Origin: Strigamia acuminata
Lineage: Eukaryota; Arthropoda; Chilopoda; Geophilomorpha; Linotaeniidae
Assembly (NCBI GenBank): GCA_949358305.1
Contig: OX442316.1
Span: 15,314,001-15,378,000, forward strand
Length of the DNA stretch: 64,000 nucleotides
Direction of reading: 5' to 3'
Shown: in pieces, positions 10,844 through 20,200 of the stretch
How the letters are laid out: each line of letters opens with the position of its first letter
Position numbering within the stretch: position 1 is the first letter of the stretch
The notes under the pieces: model-generated
What the model saw: only the letters and a program-made list of their open reading frames with translations
What the model was told of the DNA's origin: nothing
Databases searched by the model: none
Program-made: the position numbers and the translations under genes

Positions 10844-11781
10844 CGCGAAATCTAAATGCAGTTTAAGCAGTTTGAATTTTGTGGTTGAAAACGAAATGAT
10901 TTTCTTTTTCGTACTTACAAGTTGATGATATTCGCAGTAGTTTCAGCTCTTGCAGTTGCTGTGGATTTGACGAACTTCAGCACTCCCTTATATATGCAGT
11001 AACAGAAAATTAAATTTAAAAAACACATGTTACAATTTGACGATAAAACTAGATCGTTGGTAATAACTTTTTATTACAGGGTCTTAACTTCTGTTTATTT
11101 ACAAGTAATTACTCCGTTTTCTCTCTTGCTTCCGTATTTACACTAGCAAAATGAGTATTCTGCATGTTATTAGATCTTTTAGCTTGATGTCAAATCAATT
11201 ATCAATTATTAGCTTCTCGATTTTAAGCTTATTTGAGATGCCATTGTTCTCTTTCAGGAAGTGATTTAATGTTCAAATCGGACTGAAAGTAGCACTAAAA
11301 GCTAGCATTACCACATGCTAATAAAAGTTGTTTTCAAAGTGAATCATTACCTACGTGGGTTGAGTTTTTGTGTGGGATCGGGCAAAAACATTTTTTCGAG
11401 TAAAATTTTTAAAAAATCTAGTTGGGGCCATCAATTAAAATATGGAGAGGAAAGAAATGATTGATTCCGTGTTTTGAGGTTTCCAAGGTCGTATGTAAAT
11501 ATTATTAGATATTTAGGCTTGATGTCAAATCAATTATCAATTACTGTATTAGCTTCTCTCTTCATTATGGGATGCCATTGTTCTCTTTCAGGAAGTGATG
11601 TAATGTTGTCCATCCAGCACACTGCTGACGTGCGGTGCCTGCTCTAAGAGTTGTAGTCGTGTGATTATTTATGCATTCCACTAGGCTGTAGAAAGAGTGC
11701 CTTTGAGAGTAAGCTGTTTTGTTATTGCTTTCTTGTTCATTTTTTGCTAAAATTTTTAGGTTAGGTTTCAATGGTCTAAAC
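10844..11781. repeat. Upstream flank of copy C, followed by a tandem copy of part of it
   Basis: This is the 5' flank of copy C. Part of it is repeated: about 11165-11270 recurs at about 11500-11600, and about 11310-11497 recurs at about 11971-12160 at high identity. Unrelated sequence, including a hAT MITE, has inserted in the second copy. These are extra copies of the family's upstream region with no gene attached. No ORF supported. Confidence 0.5.
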
Positions 11782-11926
11782 CAGGGGTCGGCAACCTGCG
11801 GCTCTTTCGATGTCAAGATCAAATCCTATAACATTGAAACAAAATGGTTAGTGGCTCTTTAAAAACTGGGAAATTATGTAAATTGTAACTTTTGGCTCTT
11901 CCGTCTCAAAAGGTTGTCGACCCCTG
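11782..11926. mobile_element. hAT-type MITE (145 bp)
   Basis: The ends are CAGGGGTCGGCAACC and its near-complement GGTTGTCGACCCCTG, a well-known terminal sequence of hAT elements. It is flanked by a perfect 8-bp target duplication GTCTAAAC (11774-11781 and 11927-11934), the hAT hallmark. No coding capacity. Confidence 0.88.
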
Positions 11927-11934
11927 GTCTAAAC

Positions 11935-12549
11935 TCTAAATAAATGATTGGTAATCAATAAGTGCAAATACATTACCATATGCTAATAAAAGTTGTTTTC
12001 AAAGTGAATCATTACCTACGTGGGTTGAGTTTTTGTGTGGGATCGGGCAAAAATATTTTTTCAAGTAAACTTTATTAAAATCTCGTTGGGGCCATCAATT
12101 AAAACATGGAGAGAAAAAAAAAGTTTGACTCCGTGTTTTGAGGTTTTCAAGGCCGTATGTACTCTGTAAATACGTGTAATTTATTTTTTAATTACAAAAA
12201 TTAAATATCTGAATGCAGGGAAGCATTACATATTAGACTTTTAAACCCCTTCTACACTTTTCTGTATAGAAATACATCTGTCCGTCTGTCCCTAAATAAA
12301 ATACCAAAATAAAAGAAAATATTGTGGAGTTTTCGGGTCGAGAAATGCACAGACGGGCGACAACACGTCGCCAGAGGGCGTTCGGACGTAACACGCGCAT
12401 TTTGATACCTCCGATAAACGTTTTGAGGTTACAGCCAATAGGAGCTGAACATTAATGTAATGGTCATACGCCATTTCCGGTATCGGCTAAAAGTCTAGTA
12501 AAACCAGTTTATTAATTAAACCGGAGGTCGGAAAAATATGAAAAGGCCT
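11935..12549. other. Duplicated flank and non-coding sequence before Gypsy element 1
   Basis: Bases 11971-12160 are the second copy of the family flank. From 12230 to 12549 no credible gene is seen. TCTGTCCGTCTGTCC near 12280 reappears in inverted form near 27055, on the other side of Gypsy element 1. Confidence 0.4.
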
Positions 12550-12602
12550 TATACTATGGCTCACTGTTAGAGTATGACCTCTTCCTATTGGTCGAGCCTG
12601 TT
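12550..12602. repeat. Left terminal inverted repeat of an older element split by Gypsy element 1
   Basis: TATACTATGGCTCACTGTTA and the following bases (53 bp) are the reverse complement of 26921-26973, with about two mismatches. The two arms flank the whole 14-kb LTR element, so that element inserted inside an older inverted-repeat DNA element. Confidence 0.7.
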
Positions 12603-12671
12603 ACTCATCATTGTTACCTGTATACTTTCACTAGGAAAAGTAGTTTTGTTGTGGTTTTAATTAGTTTGATT

Positions 12672-14260
12672 TGTGACGGTTACACTGTCATACACTTTGT
12701 TAGTATAGGACGATTACTTCACCAATAGATGGCGCTGATACGTTTTAGCGGTAATTTCAAATTTCGACAATTTTTGAATGAATAAAATATAAATTACTAT
12801 TTATATTTTATTCCACTGCGACTTTATACACTTTTAAATACTTTTGGATGTTTTAATACTAGTTGATTTATTTGTCACATAATTCTATTGAATTATGTGC
12901 AAACTTTACACCTGGTGAAGTCACCCTTCATCACCCACTGTGAGTTGGACTCCTTTTGGATTATAGTCAAAGGGACTTAATCCAAAATGTGTCCTGCGTA
13001 TCCAGTTCCTGTTTTGGACCTAGTAGAAGACTATGTCCTGAGTATCCACTTCTTATGACCTAGGATTGGATGGATTTGACTGCCCAGTGATCCCATTGGA
13101 TCACTGAACAGCTATTCTCCTCACCGAGTATATATCCCCCTGCAAAACGGATATAGCTCGCTCTTGTTCTTGTTTTGTTTGATACTGATATTACTTGAGC
13201 ACATATTATACTTCTCTGCGTTCCGACAATCCGTTGTAGAAATACTTTGTATTTAGTGTAAGTATCTAGAGTGAGTAGAAGACTCACAGACACACTGCCC
13301 GCCTCTTCATGCCAACATTCCGTTGTAGAAATGTAGTAACTAGAGTGAGTAATTCACAGACACATTTAAGTGTAGTATCTAGAGTGGGGTACAACCCACA
13401 GACGCACTCCCTCCAGCTTCATGCCAACATTCCGTTGTAGAGTGCAGAATCTAGAGTGGAGTAAAATTCACAGACGCATTGGTAATGTAGAATCTAGAGT
13501 GGAGTATTTATATTTCACAGACGCATTATCAGAGTGATCGACGCGGAGTAATTTCCCGGTTACTCTCCCGCCAGCCAGGACCGAGTGGAGTAATTTCCCG
13601 GCGATGGATAACCTTTCCTGCGAGATATTTCGATTCAATTCGTTATTGGTTTGACGGAACATTTAAGTCTAACTTAGATGTTGATTGCACTCGGGGCAAA
13701 AAATAGCTCGGCGCTATTTTAATATATTTTACTTATTTTCACAGTTTAAGTTAAGTTTGTGACTCTAAAATATCATGATTAATTCCATAGAATTAATATG
13801 ACTATTTATTCTCACATTGTTACATCTCGCGGTAATTATTGATTACAACAATTATCTGCGATGCGATGTGTGTGACGATACAGAAAAGTCAACCGCACCT
13901 CTCGGATATAACCCACCCAGCCTAACCATTTACACGCCTTTTAGAACCAAACCCCGGACCATTTAGAAGCCAAAGCCATTCATAGATGACATCTTTTACG
14001 TCACAGCAATAAGACCGTTACAAATTCTTATTGCATGACTGAAGCCTTCAAATGATATTATTTCAGGGCTTTTGCCAAATAAATGTATAGTTTAACTTAT
14101 CGTCATTTTAGCCACTTGTAGGCATAATAGTTATATAAGTTTCAACCGGAATAAATGTTATATGTTTTGAGAAAACATCAGGTTTGCATATTTTACGCTT
14201 TCACACAGATAGTTCACACTTTAGTTTAGCAATTGCTATCTCCAGAAGGTAATCGTCACA
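12672..14260 (+). repeat. 5' LTR of element 1
   Basis: 1589 bp, bounded by TGTGACG and CGTCACA. A TATATAAG (about 14132) followed by AATAAA (14150-14155) near the 3' side could be the promoter and poly(A) signals; this is inferred from position only. An array of related short blocks lies at about 13260-13530. Short ORFs inside the LTR are not convincing as genes. Confidence 0.93.
13260..13530. repeat. Degenerate tandem motif array inside the LTR
   Basis: About five blocks carry TCTAGAGTGG or TCTAGAGTGA followed closely by a CACAGAC[AG]CA motif. Three are joined to a second motif, ATTCCGTTGTAGA or close to it. Spacing is irregular, 35 to 75 bp. The array is present in all four LTRs of this window. 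It may be a cluster of protein-binding sites; that is inference. Confidence 0.6.
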
Positions 14261-14262
14261 CG

Positions 14263-14280
14263 TGGAGGTTCCACCGAGAT
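14263..14280 (+). promoter_or_regulatory. Primer binding site, tRNA-Gln type
   Basis: TGGAGGTTCCACCGAGAT begins two bases after the LTR. It is complementary over 18 nt to the 3' end of animal tRNA-Gln including CCA (recalled sequence, not searched). This is where minus-strand DNA synthesis would start. Confidence 0.8.
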
Positions 14281-15131
14281 AGGTTGCATTTTATCGAAGT
14301 GAACTCTGTGATCAAAGTGTAAAATTGAAAAATGAATTTTTTGATTATTTTATGTAGATATTATAATTAGAAAATTTCCGATTTTTCTCTATAAATTTAC
14401 TGTGAAATATTCATTTGTTTTCAAAAAATTCTCATTATCTTTTGGAAATATTTGAAGTCGAATTTTTGGATTATTGTGAAAACTCATTATAAATCCGAAT
14501 TTCGTACAAAAAATCTATTTTGATTTTGTTGAGTTTCCCAGAATATTCGGCTATATTCTGGAAAATTTTGAAACCCTAAATTTCGATCAAAAAACGATTT
14601 TGACCAGAATTTCTGTTAACGAAAGATAAAAAGTTAAAATATTTTATTTTACTGGTTGAAAACTTGACTAGTTTTCTATTGTTCTGTCAATGTTAGGAAT
14701 TATGATTTTTAATCCCTGACAAGGTAAAGAATGTGCCAAAGAGAGCCACTCACGATGCAGCTCGGAGTAGGTCATCCAGATGTGACATTGTTGAGAATTT
14801 CGGGTTAGAAATTATCAGAAATTTTTCAACATCGCCAATCACAGCAGACTGTCTTGACAAAGGAGATTTTCCGGAAGCTAGTTTGACAACCAATATTCAG
14901 CCACACTTGCTTTTCGACAGTGCGACCATCCAGTTGTGCCTTTGTGACCAGTACCCGTTTGGACCATTCTTGACCACGCAATAGGACAGTTTTTCCGAAG
15001 CCACTTCAGTTTCAGCAGCTAAGGTTGTATTTTTTCAAATTATTTCTTAGTTTAATATTAAGCGTGTTACATTTACGATAGTTCAGTTAAAATCTTATTT
15101 TTTCTTTTGTACGTGTATTTCTTTGAGTATT
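14281..15131 (+). other. Untranslated leader of element 1
   Basis: This 0.85-kb AT-rich leader lies between the primer site and gag. A short open frame at 14733-14984 is kept in element 2 with a different end and resembles no known protein. The leader would hold packaging and any splice donor signals; none could be identified. Confidence 0.5.
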
Positions 15132-17180
15132 ATGGCCCGTAGACCTGTAAGAGTTCGTGGAACACGAGGAAATCGTGGGGCACGACGACGTGGTGGTATG
15201 TGTGAAACACCAAGAGGAATTGTGGAGTCTGATTTAGAAAGCCAGGGGGAAGAAAATGTTCCTAGAGACGTTTCCAACCCAGGTAGTTCTCGAACGGATC
15301 CACTATCAGTCCCACATGATTTAGAAGTTTACTGTCGCCATTACCAATTGGAAGTGACGCAGTTTTCCTCTTTGTGTGAAGCTCAACAATACACGGCGAA
15401 TAATCATCACGAGAGAAATCGTGTAATTACTCCCGATGTAGTTGTAACCAACGAACAAAGTGTTTCTGTAGATCGAACTGGCCCTCGTTCGCCGGCCACA
15501 TATCGCTACCAGCAATTGCCTGGATGGCGAATGAATGTTGCTCGTGACGACAATGGGCAGTTAAATTCTTCACTATCTGTTCAACCTTCGATTCAGTTAC
15601 CAGCTAGTTCTTGGCGATCGAATTCGGCCGAAAGAATGGGAAATTCCGGACAAGGAAATATTTCTGCGCCAATTTCCCGAAATTTACCAAGTGCGACGGC
15701 AGTAAATAATAATTTACCCGCTCCCACTGGAAATTTGAACGATTCTTTCAGAATTCCACAGCCTCGAACTAATCTGTCGATCCAACCAAGGGGGAGAAAT
15801 GAAAATTATCAAAATTTTCAATCTCACGCCCAATCTGATGGAGATTTTAGGAATTATAGGAATTCCCGCTCTCAAGGTGGACGAGCTCCGCCGAGAAATC
15901 AACGTTTTCCCGGAGCTCCAGGTGATCCTCGTGACTCCGACCCTAACTCGAGTAGTGACGAATCTCACGCTGGTAGAGGGGGAAATTATAACAATAATTT
16001 CCACCGACGAAATAATTCGCGTTCTCCACCGCCACCTGATAGACATCAAAATTGTCAAGGAGAGCCAAATCCGCCACCCAGAGACCAAGAAAGTCGGTCT
16101 ACACCCAATTCGAACTCTGTTTCTAATTTGTCGGACGAAAATGTAAAACAAATTATTCAGGGTTTAGTTGGTCAAATCCGAAGTCCGAGTAATCCCAGTC
16201 AGAATTTTGGAAAAGGAATTGAGATTCCTATTTTTGACGGGAAACAGACAGAGGTTGCGCGATTCCTTGAAATCGTCAAAGCTGTCGCACTCGGGAAAGG
16301 CATTCCTTTAGACGACATGGTACACACTGCTGTACCTGGACGACTATTAGGCCATGCACAACGTTGGTTCCATAAGCAACGCCACACTTTTAACAGTTGG
16401 CGAACTTTCGAAGCCTCTTTTCTCGATTGTTTCGATCTCGTTCCACTTACAAGAGAAAGGCGACTTCTTAATGTAAAACAACGAGCCGACGAGTCACTTT
16501 ATAGTTTTCTTCTGCGTTATACGCAAGAACAAGGTGAAGTGCCGCCAGGTGATAAAACTGGACGTGCGCAATTATTCGACAATCTAACTCAAGAAAGTTT
16601 CACGGCGTTATGTACACAAGGAATGTATGGTAACTTTACAGTAGATGACATTCTACAATATGTAGGAGCAAATCGCTCTAAGTTTGAAAGTTCTCAACTT
16701 GCAGCAAAATTGGAGTATGATAATCGAGAGAATCATCCTACTCCAAAAGTTCACGAAAAATCTAAGATTTTTCCATCTAAAACTTCACTACGTTTGACAC
16801 AAACGCAAGATGAGGTTGAAAATGAAGACGAGTCGGAAAATGACGACTCAACTGACGATGGTTCAATGGAGCGATTATTTGCCGCCCAGTATGAAAAGAC
16901 TACTGGAAAATGCTTTTTCTGTCACGAGCCTGGACATTTTAAAAGAGAATGTCCCGCTCTTGCTAAAAAATTAGCAGGGAAAACAGACTCGTTAAATTCA
17001 AATAAAAGATTTAACCACTCTGCTCCCAACCCCGAGTTTAAACGACCCAAACAAAATTGGGTTACGTCAGAAACTTTAGACTCCAAATTTACTGACTTTC
17101 AGAAAAACATGGTTGACCTGTTAATTAAGCATTTACCAGCAGCCACTGAGTCAGTCACTCCCGACGAGACAAAAAACTGA
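15132..17180 (+). CDS. gag: Gag polyprotein, Gypsy element 1
   Basis: 682 aa from the ATG at 15132. It is the structural protein that would package the element RNA into virus-like particles. The N-terminal half is low-complexity and rich in Arg, Asn, Pro and Ser. A retrotransposon-type capsid region follows at about 16225-16700 (residues about 365-520; RFLEIVKAVAL, QRWFHKQRHTFNSW). An acidic stretch precedes a zinc knuckle C594-x2-C597-x4-H602-x4-C607 (KCFFCHEPGHFKREC). The frame ends TKN then TGA at 17178, right after the slippery site that leads into pol. Full length and uninterrupted; the copy in element 2 has the same length. Confidence 0.92.
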   Translation: MARRPVRVRGTRGNRGARRRGGMCETPRGIVESDLESQGEENVPRDVSNPGSSRTDPLSVPHDLEVYCRHYQLEVTQFSSLCEAQQYTANNHHERNRVITPDVVVTNEQSVSVDRTGPRSPATYRYQQLPGWRMNVARDDNGQLNSSLSVQPSIQLPASSWRSNSAERMGNSGQGNISAPISRNLPSATAVNNNLPAPTGNLNDSFRIPQPRTNLSIQPRGRNENYQNFQSHAQSDGDFRNYRNSRSQGGRAPPRNQRFPGAPGDPRDSDPNSSSDESHAGRGGNYNNNFHRRNNSRSPPPPDRHQNCQGEPNPPPRDQESRSTPNSNSVSNLSDENVKQIIQGLVGQIRSPSNPSQNFGKGIEIPIFDGKQTEVARFLEIVKAVALGKGIPLDDMVHTAVPGRLLGHAQRWFHKQRHTFNSWRTFEASFLDCFDLVPLTRERRLLNVKQRADESLYSFLLRYTQEQGEVPPGDKTGRAQLFDNLTQESFTALCTQGMYGNFTVDDILQYVGANRSKFESSQLAAKLEYDNRENHPTPKVHEKSKIFPSKTSLRLTQTQDEVENEDESENDDSTDDGSMERLFAAQYEKTTGKCFFCHEPGHFKRECPALAKKLAGKTDSLNSNKRFNHSAPNPEFKRPKQNWVTSETLDSKFTDFQKNMVDLLIKHLPAATESVTPDETKN

Positions 17181-17211
17181 TTCAGGGGGTTGTTCAAGTT
17201 GTCCAACCCCC
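17171..17211 (+). promoter_or_regulatory. -1 ribosomal frameshift signal between gag and pol
   Basis: The heptamer A AAA AAC (17171-17177) is in the right phase of the gag frame, directly before the gag TGA. After a 7-nt spacer comes a stem of GGGGGTTG (17185-17192) with CAACCCCC (17204-17211) and an 11-nt loop. A -1 slip continues through CTG ATT CAG into the pol frame with no stop. Slippery site, spacer and stem all match the canonical design and are kept in element 2. Confidence 0.88.
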
Positions 17212-20200
17212 GCTTAAAGAGTTGTTTCCTCTCTCGGAATTGTCAAATGATTTATTTTCACGAAAAGATGAATTTAAATTAAGACATAAGCCTAGTCATC
17301 TCACAGTACCTTATGTCGATGATTCGAAGAATAAACCACCATCGTTGGTCATTTCTTACGAAGCAGTACCTGTCTGTCGAAAGACTAGCAGCTCTACTGG
17401 CGGTGTCAATGAAAATTTAAAAGTCATGACAGACCAACTAGAAAATTTGAGTATTTTCAGTGGAAGCTGGAATGCACCGAAAAAACCACTTGTACCCAAA
17501 GTTTTTAAGTTAAGGAAAATCCTTAAACTTGAAAAATGGAACAATAAAGATCGAGAAGAACTTCTTGGCAAACTTTGCAATAGCAAATTAATTAATGGTG
17601 GCAAAGATGATCCGCGTATGAATGTCCAAATTGGAGGTTTGGATTACAACGCACTAATGGACTCTGGAGCCACCCAATGTTTTATTGGAGTACAACTCCT
17701 TTCAAACACAGAAATTCCGGTGGAATTCATACAAGAATGTCCCCGCGGAATGCGTGTCTGCGCAGTCGGAATAGATCACCGACCTATCGGTCAAGTTTGT
17801 CTTTGTGTCAAATGGGCCGATAAAAGGAGAGTTACACCTATGACCTTCATAATTCTACACAAGAATGTATGTGGGTTAATTTTGGGTCACAATTTTATGC
17901 GTAGAACGGGGATAAACCCTAATCCCCGACGGGCTGTGTTCACCTGTGATGACATGCCCGGATGGACAGCACCATACGAGACCACTGAACTTAACTGTTG
18001 TTTAGCAAACATTAGGACTTTGGGTCTCCAAGGTGAAGGAACTCCCACTTCACCTGACTGGGCAGAAAAACTCGTCGAAGGCTGCAACAGCTCGGCGGAA
18101 GAAAAACAGCTACTCGTAAACGTTCTTGTGAAATTAAAAAACGTATTTCGAGACCAATTGGGCTGTACGAAGGTGGCCAAGCACAGCATCAAGTTTAAAC
18201 CTGGTGCTACTTGGAAACACCAGCCATATAGAATGTACAACCCGGCCAAGAAGGCCATTATGACGGAATTGGTCGAGGAGTTAGAGGCCGATGGGTTAAT
18301 CGAACCTGCCACTGGCCCTTATATAAGTCACCCTGTCATAGTAGCTAAACCCGGCGGGAAGTATCGATTATGTATCGACTACCGCTGGTTGAATGCGATC
18401 ACAGAAGTTGATGCAATTCAAATGCCAAGTATTGACCTATTAATTCACCATACTAATCAGGCCAAGTACTTTACATCCATTGATTTAACTAAAGGTTATC
18501 ATCAAATGGAAATGGAGGAGGAGGATAAGAGCAAAACTGCTTTTTACACCCCAAAAGGCAAATTTCAATTCAAGAGATTGCCATTTGGCCTTTGTAATGC
18601 ACCTAGTTCTTTTCAACACCTCATGACTACTGTATTGGGTGACTCTTTATATAAACATGCTCTGGTCTATTTAGACGATATAATTATTTTTTCTGACACA
18701 TGGGAAAATCATTTATTACATATTAAAGACGTACTTGAGAAGTTAGATGCCGCAAATCTAACTATCAATAAAGACAAGTCAAAATTTGGTCGAACATCAT
18801 TACGATTTTTAGGCCATTTAATTTCCGAGGGATCTCTTCTTCCAGACCCGGACAAAGTCTCGGCTGTAAGGAATTTTCCCAAACCGACTTGTTCTAAAGA
18901 CATTCAGAGATTTGTAGGACTTGCGAATTTTTTCCGAAAATTTATTCCTAACATCGCAAATATTGCTTGTCCATTGACCAATATTATGCATGATCAAGCA
19001 AAGTTTGTGTGGGATGATTCACAAACAACTGCATTCGAAACTATCAAAGATATTTTGTGTGACAAGGACCAAGCCCTTCTTCACATGCCAGATATGAATA
19101 AACCTTTTGTCATTTTGACAGATGCTTCTCATTCAGGCTTGGGTGCAGTACTCTGTCAAGACGTAGAGTTATTCTGTGAAAAGAAACAGAAATTAATAAT
19201 GGTCCCGAAAGCAGTCGCGTACGCCAGTCGAGTGTTACACGGGGCCGAAGTAAGGTATTCTACGCCGGAATTGGAGTGTTTGGCTGTTGTATGGGCAATC
19301 GAAAGATTTCGCCCATATATTGAATACACGACTTTCACTCTCGAGTCCGATGCTAAGGCCCTTAGCTGGTTGATGAGTACGCCGGAACCATCGGGAAGGT
19401 TTGGTCGTTGGGCCGTCAAAATACAATGTGGCGCGTTTAAAATTATTTTTAGACGCGGCGCAATGAACCAAGTAGCGGACGCATTATCACGCGCTCCACT
19501 GTCTGCACTAGACACTCCGGATTATGATTATATCGAACCAGAGGAAATCACCCATTTCTATCCAACTTGGAATGGAAACAGGTGTGCATCTTTACAAGTG
19601 ACGGAAACTGAGCGCAAACATTTTCTTACAAATGTTGGCCTTAGTTTAGACTTTTTCTCAGAATCATATAATCCAGTTAGATTTCATGATTCTGGAGAAA
19701 AGGGGGAGGAAGAAGGATGTACGAGAGAAAATTGCAGACATATAGATGTCCACAATTGTAATCACGAAAATGTACACACTGCGCTAACAGATATCCTAAA
19801 AGTAGTTCCGCCGACGCGAGACGAAATTATCGAAGCGCAGCTTAAAGATCCAGCATGTAGTAAAATCCTTGTTTACCTAAAAGGAGACGAAAAATTAAAA
19901 AATCGTATCACGGATAAACATTGGTTAAATGCGATTCGTGGCTACACTCTCGACGAACCGGAAGAAAATAAAGGTGTTATGCTAATTTATTTTGCTCCGA
20001 CCGATGAGGAGGAGTTAAACGACTCCGGCAACGGGTTTAAGGCGGTAATTCCACGCTCTCTTGTGAGACGTGCATTATTCGCATGCCACGGCCACCCACT
20101 TACAGGACATGCCGGCATGAGCAAAACCCTAGATAGAGCAAAAAAGATGTATTTCTGGCCTAGAATGAGCAAAGACACTCGAAACTACGTTCGCAGTTGC

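Noticed and set aside
13060-13662. ORFs of 77 and 64 codons in the LTRs (also 25467-26069, 46616-47312, 59004-59700)
   Set aside because: They lie in repeat blocks on the antisense strand of the LTR, lengths differ between sublineages, and they match no protein family. Their repetition only reflects LTR duplication.
14733-14984. Leader ORF of Gypsy element 1 as a gene
   Set aside because: Kept only in part; the counterpart in element 2 (57657-57941) has a different end. No family features.
17356-19515. Antisense ORFs inside gag and pol
   Set aside because: Shadows of the conserved pol frame; they recur in element 2 only because pol is conserved.
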